Assembly: GCA_038124645.1 (NCBI GenBank)
Contig: JAYPCI010000010.1
Coordinates: 1-37,376, forward strand
Origin: JAYPCI01 sp038124645
GTDB lineage: Bacteria; Pseudomonadota; Alphaproteobacteria; Pelagibacterales; Pelagibacteraceae
DNA: 37,376 nucleotides
Reading direction: 5' to 3'
The notes beneath the pieces were generated by a model. That model had not been told where the DNA came from and did no database searches. It saw only the letters and a program-made list of their open reading frames with translations. Below are positions 1-8,839 of this stretch, in pieces (within the stretch, counting starts at the first letter, position 1; every line of letters starts with the position of its first letter). The position numbers and the translations under genes are program-made.

Positions 1-1547
1 CCATCTGTTTTGAATGATTTATCAGCCTCAGTATCTGCATTATAATTAACAGTCTTTAATTGCGCACTTAATTGAGTATTAAGACCAATTTTATTTTGTT
101 TTTGTTTTGACTCCCAATTAAAGTCATTAACAAAAAATTCTGTTTGATTATTTACATCAAAGTTACGTACTTGTAAATTTGATGTCCAATTTATTGGACC
201 TAGTGCCTCACTAGTTTGAAATTCTTTCTCCATAGTTAACCAAGGTAAAAAATACTCATACCTAAAGTTATTTTTTTTATTTAAATCTTCAGTCATTGAT
301 AAATCTATTCCCAAGTCGATGTTTTGATCACTATAAAAATAATTAATTTCATTTTTAAGAACTTCAAAATCTTTTTTAGCCAGGATATTATCAACATCAT
401 GAACTTTTAAATAAGTATCATTTGAAGATCGTTGCACGTTTACCGTTAGATTAGAAAAACTAAAATCATCTTCATATGATCTAGTAAACTTAGAAAAGAA
501 GTGAGTTCTTGAACCTCCAGATTTATTTCTGTCGATTTTTTTATAGCCCTCTGTATAGCCAGTATCTACAACTAAGTTCGAATTTTTAAATGCCTGTCTA
601 TATTCTAAAAACAGTAAAGGATTTTCACTTGAATAAAGTTTTGGCGTTATTGTAAAATCTTTGTCTTCACTTACATCCCAAAAGTAAGGAATTTTAATTG
701 ATGATCCTAAATTTGAGCTATCGGCATAAGAAGGTGCAAGTAATCCGGATTGCCTTTTAACGGTTAAATCTGGATGAAAAAGTTTTGGAAAATAAAAAAT
801 TGGAAAATCAAAAAATTTTAAAACCGCATTATCATAGTAAATAGTTTTTTTTGCTAAATCATGTCTGATTTTTTCAGCTTGTAAATTCCAAACTGGACAT
901 TTGTCATCACCCTTATCTTCGCAGTATGTAAAAATTCCTTTGGTAAATTCTCTTTGATTTTCATTAATCATAACGCTATTAGAAAAAAATCTAGGATCAT
1001 TTCTTTCGTCAATTTTATAATCAGGTCCTAAAAAACCTCTAACATCTGTTCCCACCATTTGTTGTTTTTGTTGATCAATATAAATCTGAGAGAATTGGTA
1101 GACATTATTTCTAATATCTTTTACTTCTACTTCACCTTGTGAAAAGATAAAACCAGTATTAGTATTATATTCAAACATATCTAAAAAAATTAGATTTCCG
1201 TCTTTATCACTAATCTGGGTTTTTTCCGTTGAGGTTATTTTTTGATTAAAATTATCAAAAATTATATTTGTACCCTCAATTTGGTATCCATTATTTGTTG
1301 TAATTTTTGTATTATTAAATGATTTAACTTTATCTTCTTTTTTTTGATATCGAACCTCGTCGCTAAACAACTTATTACCTTTATCATCTATTACAATTAC
1401 ATTTCCTGTAAATATAGTTTCATTTTTTTCTGCAAAACTTTTTATGTTGTTTGCTGAGATATTTAATTCTTTTGAAAATGAATTAAATGGTAATAAGATT
1501 AAAAATAAAATTATCAAACATGTTTCAAATTTTTTAGTAATATACAT
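1..1547 (-). CDS. lptD: LPS-assembly protein LptD, C-terminus cut by window edge
   Basis: LptD is the outer-membrane beta-barrel that, with LptE, inserts lipopolysaccharide into the outer leaflet. I translated this frame by hand from the ATG at 1547. It opens with a signal peptide (KKF, then a hydrophobic run of about 12 residues ending NSFSKE). An OstA/LptA-like domain follows (LNISANNIKSF..., TGNVIVIDDKG), then the LptD signature around CPVWNLQAEKIRHD, and Tyr/Phe-rich strands typical of the barrel. About 515 codons are present and the frame is open at base 1, so the C-terminal barrel lies outside the window. The start is 1 nt past the lptG stop, so lptF-lptG-lptD read as one transcript of the LPS export machine. 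The family call is firm; the full length is unknown. Confidence 0.9.
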   Translation of the reverse strand, partial: MYITKKFETCLIILFLILLPFNSFSKELNISANNIKSFAEKNETIFTGNVIVIDDKGNKLFSDEVRYQKKEDKVKSFNNTKITTNNGYQIEGTNIIFDNFNQKITSTEKTQISDKDGNLIFLDMFEYNTNTGFIFSQGEVEVKDIRNNVYQFSQIYIDQQKQQMVGTDVRGFLGPDYKIDERNDPRFFSNSVMINENQREFTKGIFTYCEDKGDDKCPVWNLQAEKIRHDLAKKTIYYDNAVLKFFDFPIFYFPKLFHPDLTVKRQSGLLAPSYADSSNLGSSIKIPYFWDVSEDKDFTITPKLYSSENPLLFLEYRQAFKNSNLVVDTGYTEGYKKIDRNKSGGSRTHFFSKFTRSYEDDFSFSNLTVNVQRSSNDTYLKVHDVDNILAKKDFEVLKNEINYFYSDQNIDLGIDLSMTEDLNKKNNFRYEYFLPWLTMEKEFQTSEALGPINWTSNLQVRNFDVNNQTEFFVNDFNWESKQKQNKIGLNTQLSAQLKTVNYNADTEADKSFKTD

Positions 1548-1548
1548 T

Positions 1549-2631
1549 TTATTTTTCATTTATTTGAATTATTCCAATACTGCTGAATATTGATAAAATT
1601 ATTATCGGTATCCAAATTGATAACAGTAGATTTATTTTTCCAGTCTGCCCTAATGCCATTGATAAATCTTTAAGATAATAGACTGCCACACATGTAAAAA
1701 TTGAAACAAAAAAAATTGAGATATTATTTGTTTTCTTCATATCTGATAAAATAAATATTGCAGCTAATAAAACCATTAACACTAAGTAAATCGGCAAAGA
1801 TAACAAACTATGAATTCTCTCCTTTAATTTCTGTTCATTGTAACCTCTTTTTATGAGAAAATGATAATTGTTTACTAAATTAAAAAAGGAGAGAGTGCGT
1901 GTATTTTTAAAAATAGAATTAATTTTTAAGATATCATAATTAGTGTTTAACTCCATAACTTCGTATTTTTCATTTTTAGCATTTTCAAAATTAAAAACTT
2001 TTACATTTTTTAATATCCAAACCATATTTGATATATCTACACTGTCTGCATTGACTCTTGATAATAAATTGTCATCGTTTAAGAATGTATAAATAGTAAC
2101 ATCTTTTAATATTTCATTGTCAAGAGACTCAGCATTTACTATTAGTTTTCTCTCTTCAGTTTGGTCTTTAATCCAAATACCATTTTTATTAAAAGATATT
2201 AAATGATTGACTTCATCAGAATATCTAGCTTTTGTTATTTCATAGTATTGTAGAAGACTCGAAGTTATAGGATTGATTGCTATAATTACAATTATTCCAA
2301 AAATAAATGCAATAGATGAAGATAATTTAGCAATATCAAAATTAGATAATCCAAATACTTTCAAGGACAATAAATCTTTATTAAGTTTAATTGATCTAAA
2401 AAACCAAATAGCTGATAGAAAAATAATAAAAGGTAATAAATTTATAATTAGATCTGGCAAGAATGATAATGTTAATATAAATGGTAAAATTAAATCAGTA
2501 TTATATTTTTTGAAATATTCAATTTCTTCAAATAAATTTAAAATTATTCCTAAACAAAAAAAAATAAGGGTTGCTAAAAATAAGATTTTTGAAAAATTAA
2601 AAACAATATATTTATTTATAACTTTATTCAT
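1549..2631 (-). CDS. lptG: LPS export ABC transporter permease LptG
   Basis: This is one of the two inner-membrane permeases (YjgP/YjgQ family) that pull LPS from the inner membrane for the LptB ATPase and pass it to LptC. At 360 aa it has the normal family length. The layout is three N-terminal membrane helices (about residues 10-120), a periplasmic beta-jellyroll (about 130-265), and three C-terminal helices including SLPIYLVLMVLLAAIFIL and WIPIIILSIFSS. It sits 4 nt after lptF and 1 nt before lptD. LptF and LptG are paralogues. I assign LptG from the order lptF-lptG-lptD and from the intact C-terminal half. LptB, LptC and LptA are not in the window. Confidence 0.9.
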   Translation of the reverse strand: MNKVINKYIVFNFSKILFLATLIFFCLGIILNLFEEIEYFKKYNTDLILPFILTLSFLPDLIINLLPFIIFLSAIWFFRSIKLNKDLLSLKVFGLSNFDIAKLSSSIAFIFGIIVIIAINPITSSLLQYYEITKARYSDEVNHLISFNKNGIWIKDQTEERKLIVNAESLDNEILKDVTIYTFLNDDNLLSRVNADSVDISNMVWILKNVKVFNFENAKNEKYEVMELNTNYDILKINSIFKNTRTLSFFNLVNNYHFLIKRGYNEQKLKERIHSLLSLPIYLVLMVLLAAIFILSDMKKTNNISIFFVSIFTCVAVYYLKDLSMALGQTGKINLLLSIWIPIIILSIFSSIGIIQINEK

Positions 2632-2635
2632 TTTT

Positions 2636-3592
2636 TTAATTCATTTTTTCTCTTAAACTTTTATAAATTAATAACAAATATATTAATGGACTTATTATAA
2701 AAGGTAACATTAAATAACTTATAGCATATAGTTCAGATTTNNNNNNNNNNNNNNNNNNNNNNNNNNNNNNNNNNNNNNNNNNNNNNNNNNNNNNNNNNNN
2801 NNNNNNNNNNNNNNNNNNNNNNNNNNNNNNNNNNNNNNNNCTCAGTTTAGGTTGTTGAATTGTTCTATTTTGTAATAAATCTATTAGAATTTCAGTTTTT
2901 TTAAATTTTAATGATGTAACCGTGGTATCATTGTAAGAATGAATTATTCCATCAAACAAAATCAATTTATCATTTTCAATATAACCTCTTTTAGCAGTTA
3001 TTGTTTTATCTTTAGCGGTCTCATCATTTAATAATCCAGTTAGAGAATTAGAATTGTCTCTTATGAAAATGTTTTCGAACTCATTATTCTCATCTTTTTT
3101 ATCAATAAAAAAAGTTACATTTTTAAAAGTATCTGTGAAATCATTTTCTTTGATTGCAGAACTTACTTGATTTAAATCTGATGTTTTTAAAATTACTCTT
3201 GAGTAATTTAAAGCGTAAGGAGTGACATAAGTAGATAAGATCAAATTTAGAAATACTACAACAATTGAAATTCCAATTATTAAATTTACTATGTGTATCT
3301 TGCTTATTCCCATAGACCAAATAATTAAAAATTCTTTTTGATTTTTAAATCTATAAATTGCAATTATTAATGCTAATAAAAAAGAAATAGGTATAAACTT
3401 TGTAGCGATATTAGATATATTTAAAAATGAGTATACAAAGTAAGTCGATATTGAGTGGGCATCATCAATGATTAAATTTAAGTAATTAACTGCCCTTACA
3501 GTCCATGCAATTAAAGTAAAGGCAAATAAAATAGTAAAAAAAATCCTTAAAACCTCAAAAGTTATATGTTTATAGATTTTGTTTCTTAGCAT
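2636..3592 (-). CDS. lptF: LPS export ABC transporter permease LptF, interrupted by assembly gap
   Basis: LptF is the partner of LptG in the LptB2FG LPS extractor. The N-terminal part shows three membrane helices (LRIFFTILFAFTLIAWTVRAV, then about residues 45-75 and 95-125) and the periplasmic jellyroll up to IQQPKL. A 100-N placeholder (2741-2840) then interrupts the gene. Beyond it come 34 residues with one hydrophobic helix and the stop codon. About 284 real residues are visible against about 365 for the family, so I infer that some 80 residues (helices 4 and 5) fall in the gap and that the 100 N are not its true size. The flanks share no overlap, unlike the other gap in the window. The start is the ATG at 3592, divergent from pepA. 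Confidence 0.85.
   Translation of the reverse strand: MLRNKIYKHITFEVLRIFFTILFAFTLIAWTVRAVNYLNLIIDDAHSISTYFVYSFLNISNIATKFIPISFLLALIIAIYRFKNQKEFLIIWSMGISKIHIVNLIIGISIVVVFLNLILSTYVTPYALNYSRVILKTSDLNQVSSAIKENDFTDTFKNVTFFIDKKDENNEFENIFIRDNSNSLTGLLNDETAKDKTITAKRGYIENDKLILFDGIIHSYNDTTVTSLKFKKTEILIDLLQNRTIQQPKLXXXXXXXXXXXXXXXXXXXXXXXXXXXXXXXXXXKSELYAISYLMLPFIISPLIYLLLIYKSLREKMN
2741..2840. other. Assembly gap (100 N) inside lptF
   Basis: Exactly 100 N, the usual placeholder for a scaffold gap of unknown length. The left flank (ending gttcagattt) and the right flank (starting ctcagtttag) share no repeat, so sequence is really missing. The length expected for LptF suggests roughly 240 missing bases. 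Confidence 0.95.
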
Positions 3593-3652
3593 AAGAATAT
3601 AATGTATATAATTAATTCAACTTTTAAAGAAATTCAACTATTGGTTTAATAT

Positions 3653-5116
3653 ATGATCAATTTTGTAAAAAATTTTAACACAGAAAAAGCCAATTTAGGT
3701 TTTTTTGTTTCGGAAGAGTCAAATTTTTCAAATTTAGACAAAATTGATCTAAATTTAAAAAAAACCATTTCTCAATTTTTAAATAATCATAAAAAAACGA
3801 GCGAAGGGAAAAAAATCTTTTCTTTAGATTTATCAATTAAACAAAAAATATTTTTAATTCTTGTTAAAAAAAATTTGAAAACTTTTGAAATCAATCAATT
3901 AGGTGCAGATTTTAAAAATATAATTTCAAATGAAAAAAATATTACAGAAGTATCTTTTTATGCAGACTTAAATTTTTTAAAAAACAAAGAATTAGAAAAA
4001 AATGTTATCAAAGAATTTGCATACGGTTTCGAACTAAAAAGCTACAGTTTTGAAAAATATAAATCAAAAAAGAAAACAAATCTTCAAAAAATTATTTTTG
4101 CGTCAAAATATAGTGAGCAATTAGAAAAAGAATATGTTTATTTGAATTCTGTCAAAAATGGAGTTTATTTAACCAGGGATCTAATTTCTGAACCGCCAAA
4201 TATTCTTTATCCAAAAAAATATGTTGAAGAAATAAAAAAACTTAATTCATTAGGATTAAAAATTAAAATCTATGATGAAAAAGAAATGAAAAAATTAGGA
4301 ATGAATGCTTTACTTGGAGTTGGACAAGGTAGTTCAAGAGAATCTTTTTTAGTTACCCTCCATTGGGATGGTGGCAAAAAAAATGATAAACCATTAGCTT
4401 TTGTAGGGAAAGGTGTTTGTTTTGATACCGGAGGGATTTCACTCAAACCAGCAAGATTTATGGAAGAAATGAAATATGACATGGGAGGATCTGCTGTTGT
4501 GGTTGGTCTAATGAAGTCCATTGCTTTAAGAAAAGCAAAAGTCAATGCAGTTGGTGTAGTAGGTCTTGTGGAAAATATGCCAGACGGAAATGCGCAAAGA
4601 CCGGGCGATATAGTAAAATCTTATTCAGGAAAAACAATAGAGATTTTAAATACAGACGCAGAAGGAAGACTTGTATTAGCTGATGCATTATCATTTACAG
4701 AAGATAAATTTAAACCAAAATTTATTATTGATTTAGCTACTTTAACTGGTGCAATTATAATTTCTCTAGGCGAAGAGTTTGCAGGACTATTTTCAAATGA
4801 CGACAAATTATCTAGAAATTTATTTGATGTTGGTGAGGAGATAAATGAGAAAGTATGGAGATTACCACTTCATAAAAATTATGATAAATTGATTAATTCA
4901 AGTTACGCAGACGTGCAGAATATTAATTATGCAGGTGGAGCTGGCTCTATAACAGCTGCGCAATTTTTGAAGAGATTTATAAATAATACTCCTTGGGTTC
5001 ATTTAGACATTGCCGGAATGGCCTTTTCAAAAAAAGCAGCGAATTTAAATTCTGGTGGTGCAACGGGTTACGGTGTAAGGCTGTTGTCTGATTTTATCAA
5101 AAAATTTTACGAATAA
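3653..5116 (+). CDS. pepA: Leucyl aminopeptidase (M17)
   Basis: PepA is a cytosolic two-metal aminopeptidase that removes N-terminal residues from peptides. In some bacteria it also binds DNA. The protein is 487 aa, the usual size. The N-terminal macrodomain-like half is divergent and Lys-rich. The C-terminal catalytic half has the family motifs: VGKGVCFDTGG (K253, D258), KYDMGGSA (D276), and the signature NTDAEGRL at residues 333-340 (D335, E337, R339). It is divergent from lptF with a 60-bp spacer and is followed after 2 nt by ndk. In many alphaproteobacteria lptF/lptG, pepA and ndk are neighbours, usually with holC between pepA and ndk; holC is absent here. Confidence 0.95.
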   Translation: MINFVKNFNTEKANLGFFVSEESNFSNLDKIDLNLKKTISQFLNNHKKTSEGKKIFSLDLSIKQKIFLILVKKNLKTFEINQLGADFKNIISNEKNITEVSFYADLNFLKNKELEKNVIKEFAYGFELKSYSFEKYKSKKKTNLQKIIFASKYSEQLEKEYVYLNSVKNGVYLTRDLISEPPNILYPKKYVEEIKKLNSLGLKIKIYDEKEMKKLGMNALLGVGQGSSRESFLVTLHWDGGKKNDKPLAFVGKGVCFDTGGISLKPARFMEEMKYDMGGSAVVVGLMKSIALRKAKVNAVGVVGLVENMPDGNAQRPGDIVKSYSGKTIEILNTDAEGRLVLADALSFTEDKFKPKFIIDLATLTGAIIISLGEEFAGLFSNDDKLSRNLFDVGEEINEKVWRLPLHKNYDKLINSSYADVQNINYAGGAGSITAAQFLKRFINNTPWVHLDIAGMAFSKKAANLNSGGATGYGVRLLSDFIKKFYE

Positions 5117-5118
5117 TA

Positions 5119-5520
5119 ATGGAAAGAACATTATCTATAATTAAGCCAGATGCTGTAGAAAGAAATTTAGTAGATGAAATAAAAAAAATTTTTACTGATA
5201 ATAATTTAAAAATTATTAATTCAAAAAAAATTCAAATTTCAAAAGATGAAGCTGCTGAATTTTACAAAGTTCATCAAACAAAACCTTTTTATAATGATTT
5301 GTGTAATTATTTGTCCTCCGGACCAATAGTTGTGATGATTCTAGAGGGCGAAAATGCAATTACAAAAAATAGAAAAATTATGGGAGCAACAAATCCAAAG
5401 GAAGCAGAAGAGGGCACTATTCGTAAAAAATTTGGGATTTCAATTGATAAGAATTCCGTGCATGGTTCCGACTCTCCGGAAAATGCAAAAATAGAAATTA
5501 ATTTCTTTTTTAAAAACTAA
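5119..5520 (+). CDS. ndk: Nucleoside diphosphate kinase
   Basis: Ndk transfers the gamma phosphate of ATP to nucleoside diphosphates through a phospho-histidine and so balances NTP and dNTP pools. The protein is 133 aa, slightly short for the family (about 140). The start ERTLSIIKPDAV is canonical, and the active-site loop NSVHGSDS contains H115. It begins 2 nt after the pepA stop, so it is translationally close-coupled to pepA. Its stop codon shares the tetramer CTAA (5517-5520) with the purN stop on the other strand. Confidence 0.97.
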   Translation: MERTLSIIKPDAVERNLVDEIKKIFTDNNLKIINSKKIQISKDEAAEFYKVHQTKPFYNDLCNYLSSGPIVVMILEGENAITKNRKIMGATNPKEAEEGTIRKKFGISIDKNSVHGSDSPENAKIEINFFFKN

Positions 5521-6077
5521 TTCCTGTAAATCTTAATTAAAGATTGAAAGTAGAGATTATGCTCAATTTTTTGAGTTCTGATTTTTAAAACATTTTCATC
5601 AAATTGTTGCTCTGTATAAAACCATTTTTGGTTAATTATTTTCCCGGAGTCTAATTCTTCAGTGACATAATGGGTGGTACATCCCATTCTTTTATCCTTA
5701 TTTTGTTTTACTTTTTTATAAGTATTTAAACCTTTATGTTTAGGAAGTAATGATGGATGGATATTAATAATTTTTCCTCTAAATTTCCTCAAAAAGTATT
5801 TTGGTATTATGCTCATATAGCCTGCAAGACATATTAAAGAAATTCTTTTTATTTTCAAAATATGTAAAAGTTGGTTTGTACCTCTTAGATCTTTTTTTTT
5901 AAAAAAGTAAAATGGTATGCTGTATTTTTTTGAAATGTTGTTTCCTTTTGCTTTATCATTGTTTGATACTATCAATTTGATATTTATTGGGAAATTATAA
6001 TCTCTTGTATGTTTTAGTATATTTAATAAATTTGTCCCATGACCCGATATAAATACGGAACAATTTCTTTTTACCAT
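5517..6077 (-). CDS. purN: Phosphoribosylglycinamide formyltransferase PurN
   Basis: PurN transfers a formyl group from 10-formyl-THF to GAR, the third step of de novo purine synthesis. At 186 aa it is a short, single-domain form. The phosphate-binding N-terminus is FISGHGTNLLNI. Catalytic residues are N105 and H107 in NIHPSLLPKHKG and D143 in EELDSGKI, equivalent to E. coli N106, H108 and D144. It overlaps the end of purM by 7 nt, so the two are translationally coupled. The gene uses very many Lys and Ile codons, like its neighbours. Confidence 0.95.
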   Translation of the reverse strand: MVKRNCSVFISGHGTNLLNILKHTRDYNFPINIKLIVSNNDKAKGNNISKKYSIPFYFFKKKDLRGTNQLLHILKIKRISLICLAGYMSIIPKYFLRKFRGKIINIHPSLLPKHKGLNTYKKVKQNKDKRMGCTTHYVTEELDSGKIINQKWFYTEQQFDENVLKIRTQKIEHNLYFQSLIKIYRN

Positions 6078-7084
6078 TGAATTTTACCTTTAAGATTAAT
6101 CCTTTTCCTTGCATTAGATATAAATCCTATTTGATATGGTTCATATTCTTTAGTAAAAAATTTTTTAATATTTTTAATATTTTTCTTTTTTGTAATAATA
6201 CAGAAACCTACTCCACAATTAAATGTATTTAACATTTCTGATGATGAAATATTGTGTTTCTTCAACCACTTAAATATTTTTTTTATTTTAATTTTACTTA
6301 GATCAATATTAAGACTCAAATTAGTTGGAATAGATCTTTCTAAATTTTCTATAAGCCCTCCACCTGTTATATGAGCGCATGATTTAATTAAGTTTTTTTT
6401 ACACAGAGATAAAATTTCATTTACATAAATTTTAGTTGGTTTTAATAATTGTGTTTGAATTTTGTGACTTAACTTTTTATTTTTTATAACTGATCTTACC
6501 AGAGAATATCCATTAGAGTGAATTCCAGAAGACGGAATTGCTAATATAATATCTCCATTTTTAACTTTTTTTTTTGATAAAATTTTTTTTTTGGATACTA
6601 TTCCAACCGCAAAGCCAGCTAAATCAAATTTATTTTTTTGATAGGTGCCAGGCATCTCAGCAGTTTCACCACCAATTAATTTGCACCCAGATAGTCTGCA
6701 ACCAGCCAAGATACCATTTATAATTTTTTTTGTTTTTTTTAGATTGAGTTTTCCAACCGCGAGATAATCTAAAAAAAATAAAGGTTTAGCTCCTTGAACA
6801 ATTAGATCATTTACAGACATAGCAACTAAATCAATTCCAATACTGTCAAATTTTTTAAAATCGTTAGCTATTTCAATTTTAGTCCCAACTCCATCTGTAC
6901 ATGAAACAATTAATGGATCTTTAATTTTTTGATTTGAAATATCAAAAGTTGCACCAAATGCGCCTATATTATCAAAACCTGTTTTTTTTGTTTGACTTGT
7001 TTTTTTAGCTATATATTTAACAAGAGTATTTGCTAACCTTATGTTAACGCCACTTTTTTTATACGTATTAGATTTTTTCTTCAC
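6071..7084 (-). CDS. purM: Phosphoribosylformylglycinamidine cyclo-ligase (AIR synthetase)
   Basis: PurM closes FGAM to AIR using ATP, the fifth step of purine synthesis. The protein is 337 aa and spans the normal ATP-grasp-like PurM fold. Visible motifs are GFDNIGAFGATFDI, VSCTDGVGTKIEIA, IGGETAEMPGTY and GGGLIENLERSIP. The start is GTG at 7084 (CAC on the plus strand), because no in-frame ATG lies near the conserved N-terminus. It heads the purM-purN operon. Only 20 bp separate it from the divergent gene at 7105. A TATAAT on the minus strand (7097-7092) sits 7 nt before the GTG, so the mRNA may be nearly leaderless. Confidence 0.95.
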   Translation of the reverse strand: MKKKSNTYKKSGVNIRLANTLVKYIAKKTSQTKKTGFDNIGAFGATFDISNQKIKDPLIVSCTDGVGTKIEIANDFKKFDSIGIDLVAMSVNDLIVQGAKPLFFLDYLAVGKLNLKKTKKIINGILAGCRLSGCKLIGGETAEMPGTYQKNKFDLAGFAVGIVSKKKILSKKKVKNGDIILAIPSSGIHSNGYSLVRSVIKNKKLSHKIQTQLLKPTKIYVNEILSLCKKNLIKSCAHITGGGLIENLERSIPTNLSLNIDLSKIKIKKIFKWLKKHNISSSEMLNTFNCGVGFCIITKKKNIKNIKKFFTKEYEPYQIGFISNARKRINLKGKIQW

Positions 7085-7091
7085 TTCGTAT

Positions 7092-7097
7092 ATTATA
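7092..7097 (-). promoter_or_regulatory. Probable -10 box of purMN
   Basis: A perfect TATAAT reads on the minus strand within the 20-bp purM/7105 spacer, ending 7 nt before the GTG start. No good -35 element is visible at the right distance, and that region would lie inside the divergent gene. AT-rich DNA gives many chance matches, so this is tentative. Confidence 0.35.
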
Positions 7098-7104
7098 CAA
7101 ATTA

Positions 7105-8169
7105 ATGTTTAAAATATTTAAATTAGTAATAATAATTATTACATTTATTCTAATTAAAACTGAAACAAGTTATTCTTCTAATTCATTAATAGATGTTGAT
7201 AAATTAGAATTAAAGATCTCTGATGATCTTGGTGATGAAGAAATCTTAGAGAGAACTTATCTGAAAAGTTTTAATAAATTAATTACTAAAATTGTTTTAT
7301 CAAAAGACTATCCCTTAGCACAATCGGAAGCGACGCAAGATGTAATTAAAGATATGGTTTTTTCATACAAACTAAAAGACTCAAGAAATAACGACAATAT
7401 AAATGATCAAAGAGATTATGTGGAGGTTAATTATAAATACGATAAATTAAAAGTTTATAATTTTTTAAGAAAACTCAATATTTCTTTTAGTAGCGCCTCA
7501 GAAATTGAAGTCTCAATTTTTCCAGTATTAGTAATTAACAACAATTTAAATATATTTAATAATTTTTTTTATGAAAATTGGTTAGACCAGAACGAGAACC
7601 AAAGTGAATTAGTAACTTATTTGCTGCCAGCTGAAGATTTAGATATAATTGATTTTTTTAAAAAAAATTCTGACTCTTATAATCAAATAAATATAAATGA
7701 CCCGGTTTTAAATAGAGAGTCCAAAAATATTGTTTTAATTTTTTTTGAAGAAAAAAATGATGTTCTCTCTATTTATCTAAAATCAAAAATTTTAAATGAT
7801 AATAAAGTTCAAAATTTAAGATTTAATCTATCAAGTTCAAAAAAAAGTCTTGATTATAACTTCATAATTAATGTTTTGAAAAAAAATATCTCAGATACTT
7901 GGAAATTAAAAAATCTTGTAGACCTCAATATACCATTAAATTTAAAGTTAAATTTAGAAATTAAAAATTTAAACGAAAGCACAGAAGTTTTTGATAAAAT
8001 TAAATTTATTGAAATTATTGAGGATTATAAAGTTAATCTGATCACAAAAGATAAAATTATACTTGAATTAAAATACTATGGAAATTTGAAAACTTTACAA
8101 GAAAAATTAAATGAGAAGCAAATTGAAATGTTTGAAAAAAATTTTGAGTGGTTTATAAGAAAAATATAA
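7105..8169 (+). CDS. Predicted exported protein, DUF2066-like
   Basis: This 354-aa protein has an N-terminal hydrophobic segment (FKLVIIIITFILIKTETSYSS) that looks like a signal peptide, so a periplasmic location is likely. The mature part is rich in Asn, Lys and Ile and has no catalytic motif I recognise. The early segment LERTYLKSFNKLITKIVLS, with SEATQDVIKDMV following, and its place between purM and an Hda-like gene resemble DUF2066 proteins, which often lie in the same purM-hda neighbourhood in proteobacteria. That assignment rests on memory and context, not on a search. The ATG at 7105 has no evident Shine-Dalgarno. The function is unknown. Confidence 0.6.
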   Translation: MFKIFKLVIIIITFILIKTETSYSSNSLIDVDKLELKISDDLGDEEILERTYLKSFNKLITKIVLSKDYPLAQSEATQDVIKDMVFSYKLKDSRNNDNINDQRDYVEVNYKYDKLKVYNFLRKLNISFSSASEIEVSIFPVLVINNNLNIFNNFFYENWLDQNENQSELVTYLLPAEDLDIIDFFKKNSDSYNQININDPVLNRESKNIVLIFFEEKNDVLSIYLKSKILNDNKVQNLRFNLSSSKKSLDYNFIINVLKKNISDTWKLKNLVDLNIPLNLKLNLEIKNLNESTEVFDKIKFIEIIEDYKVNLITKDKIILELKYYGNLKTLQEKLNEKQIEMFEKNFEWFIRKI

Positions 8170-8176
8170 ATCATTA

Positions 8177-8839
8177 ATGAAACAACTAATTTTTAAATTT
8201 CCTTTCCAGACAAGTTATTTTAATAGTGACTTTTATGTCAGTAAAAATAACTTTGATGCTTATAAACTTTTAGAAAATTACAATAAACTTCCAAGCAAAC
8301 TAATAAATATAAGCGGTCCAAAAGGATCAGGCAAAACACACTTGGTCAAAATTTTAAAAAATAAACTAGAGGGAGTTATATTTAATGCTTCTGAAATAAG
8401 TCAAAACAAATTAGAAACACTCAATTTCAAAGTAATTATAATTGATAATTATTATAAACTGACAGATATTGAGCCTTTAACTTTTTATTCTTTAATTAAC
8501 CAATCTATTAGCCAAGAACAAACCCTAATTGTGAATAGCATACTGCCTTTGATTCATATGGATAATTCTTTAAAAGATTTAACCTCAAGGTTTAAACTTT
8601 TTTTAAATTTAAATATTGATTTGCCAACTGATGATCTCATGCAAGTCATAATTCAAAAAAATTTTTCAGATAGGCAAATAATTGTTGATGCAAAAACTAT
8701 TGATTATATAATAAAAAGAATTGATAGATCTTATGATAAATTATTTAAATTTGTTGAAGAAATTGATAATATATCTTTAACTTCTGGAAAGTCTGTTAAC
8801 TTAAATCTTATAAAAAAGGTTTTTAAATTAAATGAATAA
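8177..8839 (+). CDS. hda: Hda/DnaA-like P-loop ATPase, probable replication-initiation regulator
   Basis: The 220-aa AAA+ protein corresponds to the DnaA core without its DNA-binding domain, as in Hda. Hda acts with the sliding clamp to promote DnaA-ATP hydrolysis and stop re-initiation. The N-terminus QLIFKFPF resembles the clamp-binding motif QL-x-LPF of Hda proteins. Walker A is GPKGSGKTH (residues 47-55) and a Walker B-like stretch is VIIIDNYYK. A sensor-like segment (LTSRFKLFLNLNIDLP) follows. It lies 7 nt after the DUF2066-like gene and overlaps aspS by 8 nt. DnaA-related proteins with other roles exist, but the motif at the N-terminus favours Hda. Confidence 0.75.
   Translation: MKQLIFKFPFQTSYFNSDFYVSKNNFDAYKLLENYNKLPSKLINISGPKGSGKTHLVKILKNKLEGVIFNASEISQNKLETLNFKVIIIDNYYKLTDIEPLTFYSLINQSISQEQTLIVNSILPLIHMDNSLKDLTSRFKLFLNLNIDLPTDDLMQVIIQKNFSDRQIIVDAKTIDYIIKRIDRSYDKLFKFVEEIDNISLTSGKSVNLNLIKKVFKLNE

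Noticed and set aside
2273..2656. 127-codon plus-strand open frame opposite lptG
   Set aside because: It is the antisense of a clear LptG protein, and its Lys/Ile/Asn composition is what AT-rich reverse strands give. No motif or start signal supports it.
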